A stretch of 64,000 nucleotides of DNA, from assembly GCA_030429205.1 (NCBI GenBank), contig JAUICZ010000001.1, positions 486,806 to 550,805 on the forward strand, given 5' to 3'. Positions 7,845 through 14,683 of the stretch are shown one piece after another. The position numbers and the translations under genes are program-made. Origin of the DNA: Bacteroidia bacterium (GTDB taxonomy: Bacteria > Bacteroidota > Bacteroidia > Chitinophagales > Chitinophagaceae). The notes beneath the pieces are model-generated. The model ran no database searches and had not been told where the DNA came from. It worked only from the letters and a program-made list of their open reading frames with translations. The first letter of the stretch is position 1; each line of letters opens with the position of its first letter.

Positions 7845-7870
7845 AAAGCAGCAGTTAAACCTGCTGCTTT
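7845..7870 (-). terminator. Terminator after triplet 4
   Basis: Perfect 10-bp stem (aaagcagcag / ctgctgcttt) with loop ttaaac, followed on the minus strand by TTTATTATATAAAA. It lies 33 bp after the A4 stop and is identical in stem and loop to the terminator after triplet 5. Confidence 0.8.
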
Positions 7871-7902
7871 GATTGTACCTCGTCACACAATCTTGATTAA
7901 CC

Positions 7903-8442
7903 TTACTGATTTTTAGGGTATGTACCTTTCAAACAAATGATTGAACTCAGCGTTAGGTACGGCATCATATTATTATGCGCTTCGGCTGAACCTGATTCAG
8001 CTAAAACATCTTCCTGAAGCGGCAGTATTTTTTCTTCGCCTGGATCTTCCGGCAAGTAAAATGTAATATCCCCAAATTGACTCACAGGTGCCGCCAAAAT
8101 ACCGTTTGTTGGATACTCGCTATTGGCAGTAGATTGATTTACCATCACACTATGCTGATGAGCCGGCATCTGATCTACTGTAAGTGTAACATGTTCTGTA
8201 CCACCCGTGATACCCAGCGGATAAACACTTCCGCCTTGCAGCTCTCCGCACCCTACTAAAACTCTACCTCTCGTATCAGGTAATTTAAACCAAGTTACGC
8301 CGTCGCCCCCATATTTAGTTCCTAATAATGAAAACAAGGCGGGATACTCGCTAACGGTCATTGTTTGCCCGTCACAAAATGCCCAGTTCCTAGGGGCAAA
8401 GTTACCTGCCCATAGTTTTATTTCTCCGGTTGTTCCTTCCAT
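7903..8442 (-). CDS. Tail-collar-domain protein, subfamily A, triplet 4 (A4)
   Basis: 179 residues. It contains GEIKLWAGNFAPRNWAFCDGQTMTV, YGGDGVTWFKLPDTRGRVLVGCGELQ, MPAHQHSVMVNQ, LPEDPGEEKILPLQEDVL, HNNMMPYLTLSSIICLKGTYPKNQ. Departures from other A copies: the collar motif reads WFKLPDTRGRVLVGCG, with an added cysteine, and the last beta segment reads SSIIC instead of NYIIC. The 38 nt after the stop match those after A2 almost exactly, although the two proteins are clearly different. Confidence 0.92.
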   Translation of the reverse strand: MEGTTGEIKLWAGNFAPRNWAFCDGQTMTVSEYPALFSLLGTKYGGDGVTWFKLPDTRGRVLVGCGELQGGSVYPLGITGGTEHVTLTVDQMPAHQHSVMVNQSTANSEYPTNGILAAPVSQFGDITFYLPEDPGEEKILPLQEDVLAESGSAEAHNNMMPYLTLSSIICLKGTYPKNQ

Positions 8443-8470
8443 GATAATTATCTTTAAAAAGTTAGTAATG

Positions 8471-9001
8471 CTATAATTCTCTATCGGGGTATAAGCCCTT
8501 TACAGCTATGCAATAACTCACTGTAATAAATGGCATACGATTTTCGTGAGCCTGACCACCACCGGTAAAACTCACCGTTTTGGGATTTAATGGCACATTC
8601 CCTGTATTGGCATCAAGTAGATATGCCTCTATAAAATTTCCCACAACTCTAAATCCTGCCAGATAGTCGTTATTTTGATTAAGTACATCTGTTCCTAAGC
8701 CTTTATATGCATTCATTATATGCGTATGTGCAGCCATTTCTTTTGTTGTTAGTGTAACCGTTTCTGTGCCACCCTGTGCCCCGAGATTATTATCATTAGA
8801 AGTACCAAACCCTACTGCAACACGTCCGTTTAAATTAGGTAATGCAAATGTCGTTTTGCCGTTACCTCCGTAAGCTGCACCTATTAGCGAATAAAGATCA
8901 GGATAGTCTGACACGGCTAATACTTGTCCGTTACAAGCAAGCCAGTTGAGGGGTATTTTGTCAAATGCGAAAGTTTTTATTTCGCCAACATATGTATCCA
9001 T
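8471..9001 (-). CDS. Tail-collar-domain protein, subfamily B, triplet 4 (B4)
   Basis: 176 residues. It contains GEIKTFAFDKIPLNWLACNGQVLAVSDYPDLYSLIGAAYGGNG, FALPNLNGRVAVGFG, EMAAHTHIMNAYKGLGTD, VLNQNNDYLAGF, VPLNPKTVSFTGGGQAHENRMPFITVSYCIAVKGLYP. The variable segment (RVVGNFIEAYLLDANTGN) has no T/S/Y-rich run. The C-terminal half resembles B1 and B6 (SFTGGGQ or DFKGGGQ) more than B2, B3 and B5. Confidence 0.92.
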   Translation of the reverse strand: MDTYVGEIKTFAFDKIPLNWLACNGQVLAVSDYPDLYSLIGAAYGGNGKTTFALPNLNGRVAVGFGTSNDNNLGAQGGTETVTLTTKEMAAHTHIMNAYKGLGTDVLNQNNDYLAGFRVVGNFIEAYLLDANTGNVPLNPKTVSFTGGGQAHENRMPFITVSYCIAVKGLYPDREL

Positions 9002-9034
9002 TGTTGTTAAGTTTTAAAAGTTAGTAATAGTTTA

Positions 9035-9580
9035 TCACGATCTATGAGGGTATAAGCCTTGTATACAAATGCAGTAACTAACTACGAGATAAGGCATCAT
9101 GTTATTATGAGGTAGGCTTTGCCCTTCTTCGGATATTGAATCGCTATCCATAGTACAATTAGATTCGTTTGCGTATGCAAAACCCAACCCTCCACTATGC
9201 GAAAATGCGTTAGATAAATAGCAAACGCCTGATTGAGGAGTAGTAACCAGCTTCGTAGCAGCATTTTTGATATTAGCACCTATTACCTGGTGTTTGTGCG
9301 GAGGAAGGTTTCTATCTAACAATGGTACCGTTTCAGAACCTCCTTTATCTCCTATACCGTAAGAGCCTCCACCGATCATTTGACCGGAAGAATTTGGCAC
9401 ACGGTACCTTAAATCGGGTAATGCAAATGCTTTAATTCCATTGCCACCATAAGTAACACCAATGATTGAAAATAGTGCCGAGTATTGACTTACTGATAAC
9501 ATCTGCCCCTCACACCTCATCCAGCATCTCGGAGCGAAGCCATACGGAAAAGGGCGTACCTCTCCAATATATCCATCCAT
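9035..9580 (-). CDS. Tail-collar-domain protein, subfamily C, triplet 4 (C4)
   Basis: 181 residues. It contains GEVRPFPYGFAPRCWMRCEGQMLSVSQYSALFSIIG, an additional Cys before the tryptophan, YGGNGIKAFALPDLRYRVPNSSGQMIGGGSYGIGDKGGSETV, LPPHKHQVIGANIKNAATKLVTTP, GVCYLSNAF, NCTMDSDSISEEGQSLPHNNMMPY, CICIQGLYPHRS. Its IGANIKNAATKLVTTP block is closest to C1 (NAASKLVTTP), whereas the leader upstream is closest to triplets 2 and 3. This mismatch is expected if coding and noncoding parts recombine separately. Confidence 0.92.
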   Translation of the reverse strand: MDGYIGEVRPFPYGFAPRCWMRCEGQMLSVSQYSALFSIIGVTYGGNGIKAFALPDLRYRVPNSSGQMIGGGSYGIGDKGGSETVPLLDRNLPPHKHQVIGANIKNAATKLVTTPQSGVCYLSNAFSHSGGLGFAYANESNCTMDSDSISEEGQSLPHNNMMPYLVVSYCICIQGLYPHRS

Positions 9581-9729
9581 AGAATAATAGTTTAAAAGTG
9601 AAAAAATGTTTTTTTATGCTTAGGTGCAGAAGTTGATGATGGTGCAGGGGGTATAGTAGTCGCATCAAAAAAGTTCGGCGGTAAGCAACTAATGTAAATT
9701 ATGCTAAAAATGTAGATGCGTCAACCGGG
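9581..9729 (-). promoter_or_regulatory. Promoter and leader of triplet 4
   Basis: Minus-strand TTG (9722-9724), 20-nt spacer and TAATTTAC (9694-9701), with the conserved upstream box. The leader matches that of triplets 2 and 3 at most positions, with small insertions that shift reading frames. Confidence 0.6.
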
Positions 9730-9753
9730 AAAATCACCTTTTTTTATAATAAA

Positions 9754-9779
9754 AAAGCAGCAGTTAAACCTGCTGCTTT
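9754..9779 (-). terminator. Terminator after triplet 5
   Basis: Same 10-bp stem and 6-nt loop as the hairpin after triplet 4, with TTTTTTATT following on the minus strand. It is 22 bp beyond the A5 stop. Confidence 0.82.
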
Positions 9780-9801
9780 GATTATATGTCATCACATATA
9801 C

Positions 9802-10338
9802 TTATGATCTCACTTTAGGGAAAGTGCCTTGTGTACAAATGATATAGTTCAATACCACGTAAGACATCATATTATTATGTGGAAAGCCTTCCCCGGTCTC
9901 TTGTAAAACATCTTCCTGCAGCGGTAGTATTTTTTCTTCCCCCGGGTCTTCAGGCAAATAATAAACTACGTTATCAGACGGAGCACTCAATATACTAGAA
10001 CTGGGTGAAAAATAGTTAGCCGATTTATTACTTACCATAAAACTATGCTGATGATTAGGCATTTGATCTATAGTAAGTGCTACTGTTTCCCTCCCTCCGG
10101 AACTGCCAATTTGATAATTTGTATTACTTTTCGACTCACCATTACCTACTATCACACGTCCTCGCAGATCGGGCAATGCAAAACTTATATTAGGTCTTCC
10201 TCCATAAGTGTTTCCTAATAACGAATACAAAGCTGCAGTACTCTCACTTACAGCCATAAGCTGTCCATTACAAGCAGCCCAGTTTCTGGGGGTATATTGC
10301 CCGCCCCATAATTTTATTTCGCCAATTGTTCCATCCAT
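9802..10338 (-). CDS. Tail-collar-domain protein, subfamily A, triplet 5 (A5)
   Basis: 178 residues. It contains GEIKLWGGQYTPRNWAACNGQLMAV, YGGRPNISFALPDLRGRVIVGNGES; the usual YGGDGRTTF is YGGRPNISF here. Then MPNHQHSFMVSNKS, YYLPEDPGEEKILPLQEDVL, HNNMMSYVVLNYIICTQGTFPKVRS. NMMSY in place of NMMPY is unique in the array. The variable segment (ANYFSPSSSILSAPSDN) is shorter than in other A copies. Confidence 0.92.
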   Translation of the reverse strand: MDGTIGEIKLWGGQYTPRNWAACNGQLMAVSESTAALYSLLGNTYGGRPNISFALPDLRGRVIVGNGESKSNTNYQIGSSGGRETVALTIDQMPNHQHSFMVSNKSANYFSPSSSILSAPSDNVVYYLPEDPGEEKILPLQEDVLQETGEGFPHNNMMSYVVLNYIICTQGTFPKVRS

Positions 10339-10368
10339 GATTTTTTGTTTAAAAAGGTTAGTAATAAA

Positions 10369-10902
10369 TTATGACCTGGTCGGGTAAAGTCCATCTATTG
10401 AGATACAATAACTCATAACCAGATATGGCATAAGGTTTTCATGCGGTTGCCCACCTCCTGCAAAACCTACGGTTTTGGGGTTTAATGCAATTAGATCATC
10501 CACTGATAAAGCGTAATATGCGGCGACTTGATGTTCGATATTGCTATTATAAAACGTTGCCAGGTAATCGTTATTTTGATTTAGATAATCCTTTCCGTTC
10601 TCATCAGATGCATTCACAAGATGTGAATGTGCCGGCATTTCACTCATTGTAAGTGTAACTGTTTCTGAACCACCCTGTGCACCAACGCCACGCTGTTCAA
10701 GAGCATCTACACCTATACCTACACACCCGTTTAAGTTGGGCAGCGCAAAGGTTGTACTGCCATTGCCGCCATAGGCATCTCCTATTAATGAATACAGTTT
10801 CTGATGATCATCTATCGCTAGTATTTGTCCATTACAGGGTGCCCAGCCTGTAGGTATTTTATCGAAGGCAAAAACCTTTATTTCTCCTAGATATGTTTCC
10901 AT
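10369..10902 (-). CDS. Tail-collar-domain protein, subfamily B, triplet 5 (B5)
   Basis: 177 residues. It contains GEIKVFAFDKIPTGWAPCNGQILAI, YGGNGSTTFALPNLNGCVGIGV (Cys after LNG as in B2), EMPAHSHLVNASDENGKD, YLNQNNDYLATF, ALNPKTVGFAGGGQPHENLMPYLVMSYCISIDGLYPTRS. ENLMPY replaces the otherwise invariant ENRMPY. Its middle part is closest to B2 and its C-terminal part closest to B3, again a mosaic pattern. Confidence 0.92.
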   Translation of the reverse strand: METYLGEIKVFAFDKIPTGWAPCNGQILAIDDHQKLYSLIGDAYGGNGSTTFALPNLNGCVGIGVDALEQRGVGAQGGSETVTLTMSEMPAHSHLVNASDENGKDYLNQNNDYLATFYNSNIEHQVAAYYALSVDDLIALNPKTVGFAGGGQPHENLMPYLVMSYCISIDGLYPTRS

Positions 10903-10927
10903 TGTTATTAAATTTAAATGTTAGTTA

Positions 10928-11476
10928 TTATGCCCTTGGCGCCAAGAGACCACTCCAACAAATGCAATAGCAAAAAGTTGTATATGGCATCATGTTATCA
11001 TGAGGTACGCTTTTACCTTCTGTTGAAATGGAATCAAAACTCATGGTACAGTTCGCTTCGTTACCATATGCATGTACTAACTGGCTGTTGGTTTTGTCCA
11101 GGGCATTAGACAAATAACAGGTATCCGCCACAGGGGTGTTTACCAGTTTATCAAATACACCTTTGATATTGGCACCTACAACCTGGTGCCTGTGTTCTGG
11201 CAGATTACTACTATATAAATTCGATGCATTGCTACCACCATACTGCCCCATAACGTACTTTTCAGATCCCGACCGTTGACCTGCCGACACTGCTACTCGT
11301 GACGAGAGATTAGGTAAGCAAAATGTTTTTTCGCTACTACGACCAAACTGATCTCCTATAACATAATATAACACATCGTATTGGGTAATATCCAAAGCTT
11401 GGCCTGCACATACCAACCAGTTATCAGGTATAAAATTGTATGGGAGCGCTCTAATTTCTCCTACATATCCTTCCAT
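10928..11476 (-). CDS. Tail-collar-domain protein, subfamily C, triplet 5 (C5)
   Basis: 182 residues. It contains GEIRALPYNFIPDNWLVCAGQALDITQYDVLYYVIGDQFGRSSEKTFCLPNLSSRVAVSAGQRSG. The collar motif YGGNGxTTFALP is strongly altered to FGRSSEKTFCLP, the most aberrant copy at this site. The rest is typical: LPEHRHQVVGANIKGVFDKLVNTP, VADTCYLSNALDKTNSQLVHAYGNE, NCTMSFDSISTEGKSVPHDNMMPY, CICWSGLLAPRA. Confidence 0.91.
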   Translation of the reverse strand: MEGYVGEIRALPYNFIPDNWLVCAGQALDITQYDVLYYVIGDQFGRSSEKTFCLPNLSSRVAVSAGQRSGSEKYVMGQYGGSNASNLYSSNLPEHRHQVVGANIKGVFDKLVNTPVADTCYLSNALDKTNSQLVHAYGNEANCTMSFDSISTEGKSVPHDNMMPYTTFCYCICWSGLLAPRA

Positions 11477-11624
11477 AAAAGATAAGTTTTAAAAAGTGAA
11501 AAAATGTTTTTGAGCCTATTTGCAGAAGTTGATGATAGTGTCGGGTATAGCAACGGTATCAAAAATTTCGGCGAGTAAGCAACTACTGTAAATTATGCTA
11601 AAAATGTAGATGCGTCAACCGGGA
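11477..11624 (-). promoter_or_regulatory. Promoter and leader of triplet 5
   Basis: Minus-strand TTG (11616-11618), 20 nt, TAATTTAC (11588-11595), with the CCCGGTTGAC box. The leader is slightly more diverged than in triplets 2-4 (gatagtgtcgggtatagcaacgg on the plus strand). Confidence 0.6.
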
Positions 11625-11645
11625 AAAATACCCGTTTGCATATTA

Positions 11646-11675
11646 AAAAAGCGACAGTTAAATCTGCCGCTTTTT
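11646..11675 (-). terminator. Terminator after triplet 6
   Basis: Hairpin aaaaagcgacag / ctgccgcttttt with one G-U pair on the minus strand, followed by TTTTTTAATA. It is 27 bp after the A6 stop. Confidence 0.8.
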
Positions 11676-11702
11676 ACGATTTAATAATTATCTATCCATT
11701 TA

Positions 11703-12242
11703 TTACGTCCACGACGGGTATAAACCTTTAAGGCAAATAATGTAATTAACAGAAAGAAAAGGCATTCTGTTTTCATGAGGTACATCTCCACCTGTTTCAT
11801 GCAGAGCATCATCTTTTAGAGGCAATATCTTTTCTTCACCAGGATCTTCCGGTAAATAAAATACTACTTCTCCCGCAGGGCTATTCGGTGCTGCTAACAT
11901 GTGGTCAGTAACCGCTTGTTGTGTAGCAGTGCCTTTGTTAACCATAAAATGGTGCTGGTGGTGAGGTATCTGGTCCAAAGTAAGCTGTACTCTTTCTACA
12001 CCGCCTCTGCCTCCTAAAGCATAGTTTTGCCCTCCGGGCAATTGCCCCTGGCCAACCGCTACACGGCCGCGCATGTCCGGTAATGCAAAATTAGTTCTGC
12101 CGTCTCCGCCATATTCATTACCTATTAACGAAAACAAAGCCTCGTAATTGGAAATGGCCAGCAATTGCCCCTGACACATTGCCCAATTTAGAGGTGCATA
12201 ATTTCCTCCGAATATTCTTATTTCTCCTAATGTTGGTTCCAT
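11703..12242 (-). CDS. Tail-collar-domain protein, subfamily A, triplet 6 (A6)
   Basis: 179 residues. It contains GEIRIFGGNYAPLNWAMCQGQLLAISNYEALFSLIG, YGGDGRTNFALPDMRGRVAVGQGQLPGGQNY, QIPHHQHHFMVNKG, LPEDPGEEKILPLKDDAL, HENRMPFLSVNYIICLKGLYPSWT. It is the most divergent A protein and looks intermediate: the ending HENRMPF is a subfamily B feature, while the EKILPL block is A. It could represent the oldest copy or a B/A recombinant. It is the last gene of triplet 6. Confidence 0.92.
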   Translation of the reverse strand: MEPTLGEIRIFGGNYAPLNWAMCQGQLLAISNYEALFSLIGNEYGGDGRTNFALPDMRGRVAVGQGQLPGGQNYALGGRGGVERVQLTLDQIPHHQHHFMVNKGTATQQAVTDHMLAAPNSPAGEVVFYLPEDPGEEKILPLKDDALHETGGDVPHENRMPFLSVNYIICLKGLYPSWT

Positions 12243-12269
12243 TATTAATAATCTTTTTAAGGTTAAAAT

Positions 12270-12803
12270 TTAGCTTCTAGATGGGTATAAACCTTCAAGA
12301 GCAATACAATAGTTTATTGTTTGATACGGCATACGATTCTCATGTTGTTGCCCGCCACCTTTAAAATCTACAGTATTGGGGTTTAATGCAACATTATCAG
12401 TAGGTAAATATGGCATATATGCATTTGCATCATCCGGTGTAACAGTATCTAAATTAAACCTTGCCAGGTAATCATTATTCTGGTTAAGCGCATCTGTACC
12501 ACTGTCTTCCTTTGCATTTACCATGTGTGTATGTGCGGCCATTTCTGCATAAGTAACCATTGCCGTTTCTGTACCACCATACATACCAATTATAGGGTGA
12601 GACGTACCTATTCCAAAAGCAACACGACCTTGCATATTAGGCAATGCAAAAGTGTCTCTGCCATTACCACCAAATTGGGTACCAATAAGTGAGAACAAAG
12701 CTGGATAATCGGTTATTTTTAATATCTGCCCGGTACAGGCTGCCCACCCCCTGGGTATTTTGCCAAATGAGAAAGCTCTTATTTCTCCTATAAAATTTTC
12801 CAT
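12270..12803 (-). CDS. Tail-collar-domain protein, subfamily B, triplet 6 (B6)
   Basis: 177 residues from the ATG at 12803 (MENFIGEIRAFSFGKIPRGW). The open frame runs 23 codons further to 12872, overlapping the end of C6, but every other B protein starts at the aligned MExxxGEI, so the shorter form is preferred. It contains ALPNMQGRVAFGIG, EMAAHTHMVNAKEDSGTD, ALNQNNDYLARF, ALNPNTVDFKGGGQQHENRMPYQTINYCIALEGLYPSRS. LPNMQGR replaces LPNLNGR. Confidence 0.91.
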   Translation of the reverse strand: MENFIGEIRAFSFGKIPRGWAACTGQILKITDYPALFSLIGTQFGGNGRDTFALPNMQGRVAFGIGTSHPIIGMYGGTETAMVTYAEMAAHTHMVNAKEDSGTDALNQNNDYLARFNLDTVTPDDANAYMPYLPTDNVALNPNTVDFKGGGQQHENRMPYQTINYCIALEGLYPSRS

Positions 12804-12832
12804 TATAATAAGTTTAATATTGTTAGTGAATG

Positions 12833-13387
12833 TTATGACCTTCTTGGATACTCGCCATTCCAACAAATGCAATACCTGAATACCGAAAACGGCATCATAT
12901 TTTCATGACCTACGCTTTGACCTTCTGTCGATATTGAATGTGCATTCATTGTAGTATTATAGTCATTCGCATATGCTTTACCTCCAACAGGGGCGGTAGT
13001 AGGCTCAAATATGGCATTTGATAAATAGCATGTATTAGGTATAGGAGTAGTTACCAGCTTACCTACAACACCTTTGATGCTGGCACCAATCAGCTGATGC
13101 CTGTGTTTTGGCAGGGTGGCCACTGTTAATGTTACTGTCTGTGCACCTCCTTCTCTACCCAATGGGTAATATTCGCCTCCCGGCATGGTACCCATCCCGT
13201 TAGGTAAACTGTCTGAAAGATCAGGTAAAGCAAAAGTAGATCTGCCATTGCCACCATAAGTTGTACCTATAATTGAAAATAATGTTGACCACTCAGCTAT
13301 CTGAATAAGTTGACCGCTACAGGAAAACCAACCTTCGGGTACATAGCCATAGGGAAATGCTCTTATCTCTCCGATAAATGCGTCCAT
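12833..13387 (-). CDS. Tail-collar-domain protein, subfamily C, triplet 6 (C6)
   Basis: 184 residues. It contains GEIRAFPYGYVPEGWFSCSGQLIQIAEWSTLFSIIGTTYGGNGRSTFALPDLSDSLPNGMGTMPGGEYY, LPKHRHQLIGASIKGVVGKLVTTP (GAS instead of GAN), PNTCYLSNAIF, NTTMNAHSISTEGQSVGHENMMPFSVFRYCICWNGEYPRRS. NTTM replaces NCTM, so a cysteine conserved in C1-C5 is absent. It is the first gene of the most upstream triplet. Confidence 0.92.
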   Translation of the reverse strand: MDAFIGEIRAFPYGYVPEGWFSCSGQLIQIAEWSTLFSIIGTTYGGNGRSTFALPDLSDSLPNGMGTMPGGEYYPLGREGGAQTVTLTVATLPKHRHQLIGASIKGVVGKLVTTPIPNTCYLSNAIFEPTTAPVGGKAYANDYNTTMNAHSISTEGQSVGHENMMPFSVFRYCICWNGEYPRRS

Positions 13388-13535
13388 AGAATTAAAATTT
13401 TAAAAGTGAAAAATGAATACGTATGCTTAAAAGCAGAAGAAGATGATATAATAGGGTATAGTTCATGACATCAAAAAGTTCAACAGGTAAGCATCTACAC
13501 AAAATATTGCATTACATCAGTACTGTCAACCGGGA
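13388..13535 (-). promoter_or_regulatory. Promoter and leader of triplet 6
   Basis: Minus-strand TTG (13527-13529), 20-nt spacer, then TATTTTG (13500-13506), the best match to TAnnTTTG among the six. The box GTCAACCGGGAAAATCACCC (plus strand, 13525-13544) is intact. The leader is recognisable but the most A/T-rich. There is no terminator further upstream because the next gene is divergent. Confidence 0.62.
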
Positions 13536-13658
13536 AAATCACCCTTTTTTAAATGACAATATTGTGTTAACAATAGGTTGTTAGTACCTATAAATAGGTT
13601 TCTATCACCAATAATACGGTTTGCGCCCGGGGCATGAATAATATTGATATATTTATGT

Positions 13659-14657
13659 ATGGCACTTAATGCTACTGAAAAAATAGACTTACTAAATATC
13701 GGCTTAATGATATTTGCTGCAATTGTAGCTATGATGTTACCTTTTCAGCTGTTTCTATTTGTATATGCCGTATTAGGACCGTTACACTACCTAACAGAAA
13801 TATCATGGCTGCATGATAAGCAGTACTTCACCAAAGGAAAGTATGACGCTGTTTGGCTTTTGGTTGTAGGCATAGTGCTGCTGCTTAATATTTTCAGGCA
13901 AAGTCTGGATATAGAGTTCCCGGAAATGTTCGATGCCAACCTGATGCTTATAGCATTGCTGAGTGCTTTGATATTTGTTACTGTAAAAACACCTTTGTAC
14001 AAAATTGGCAGTATCGTCATTCTGCTTTTTGCATCTCAATTATCTCATAATATCAACCTGTTTTTAACTGTATTTGTTCCGACATTAATACATGTATATA
14101 TTTTCACAGCACTATTCATGTTATACGGTGCTTTAAAAAGTAAGAGCAGGGTGGGCTTGTGGTCTGTATTGTTTTTAATAGCAGTGCCCTTTTTGCTGTT
14201 CTACATATTTCCCGAACATGCTTTTTACCCGCCTACAGAAAGTAGTAAGTCTGCTTACAAATTGTTCAATGCGGTAAATTTGGTTTGGTTTCAAACAATA
14301 GATAAAATACCTATGCCCACAACAATAGACGGGTGGGATGCATTTATTTTCCATTCTCCTAAAGGTATAGTGTTGATGCGCTTTATTGCTTTTGCATACA
14401 CCTACCATTACTTAAACTGGTTTTCTAAAACCAAAGTAATACAATGGCATAAGGTGCCTAAGGGGCGCTTTGTTTTGGTAATAGTACTTTGGGTAACCAG
14501 TGTTGCCTTATACATGTACAACTATAAACTAGGGCTGCAATGGTTGCTATTCCTTAGTTTCATGCATGTGTTGCTGGAGTTTCCTTTAAATATGATCAGC
14601 ATTATAGGTATTGGCAAGCACGTTAAAAGCAAAGTTTTTAAAACTGCACAGGCTTAG
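13659..14657 (+). CDS. Polytopic inner-membrane protein of unknown function
   Basis: 332 residues from the ATG at 13659 (MALNATEKIDL); an in-frame TTG 15 bp upstream is less likely. About eight to nine hydrophobic helices cover most of the length. Histidines lie in or near membrane segments (GPLHYLTEISWLHDKQYF around residues 40-58, and TYHYLNW, FMHVLLEFPLN near the end), which can be metal- or cofactor-binding positions in membrane enzymes. I do not recognise the family. It is divergent from the tail-collar array and runs 26 bp ahead of a PaaG-like gene on the same strand, so the two may be co-transcribed. Confidence 0.8.
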   Translation: MALNATEKIDLLNIGLMIFAAIVAMMLPFQLFLFVYAVLGPLHYLTEISWLHDKQYFTKGKYDAVWLLVVGIVLLLNIFRQSLDIEFPEMFDANLMLIALLSALIFVTVKTPLYKIGSIVILLFASQLSHNINLFLTVFVPTLIHVYIFTALFMLYGALKSKSRVGLWSVLFLIAVPFLLFYIFPEHAFYPPTESSKSAYKLFNAVNLVWFQTIDKIPMPTTIDGWDAFIFHSPKGIVLMRFIAFAYTYHYLNWFSKTKVIQWHKVPKGRFVLVIVLWVTSVALYMYNYKLGLQWLLFLSFMHVLLEFPLNMISIIGIGKHVKSKVFKTAQA

Positions 14658-14683
14658 TCGTATAATCGTGTTATTTTTACAGC

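Noticed and set aside
12804..12872. A 23-residue extension of B6 overlapping C6
   Set aside because: All other B proteins start at the aligned MExxxGEI, and the extension is the reverse reading of the C6 end region and spacer.
2169..13387. A prophage or contractile-injection tail module
   Set aside because: Only collar-domain genes are repeated; no capsid, portal, terminase, sheath, baseplate, lysis or integrase gene is present, and each triplet has its own promoter and terminator.
2169..13387. A CRISPR or other short-repeat array because of the periodic spacers
   Set aside because: The period is about 1.9 kb and consists of genes with promoters and terminators, not short direct repeats with unique spacers.
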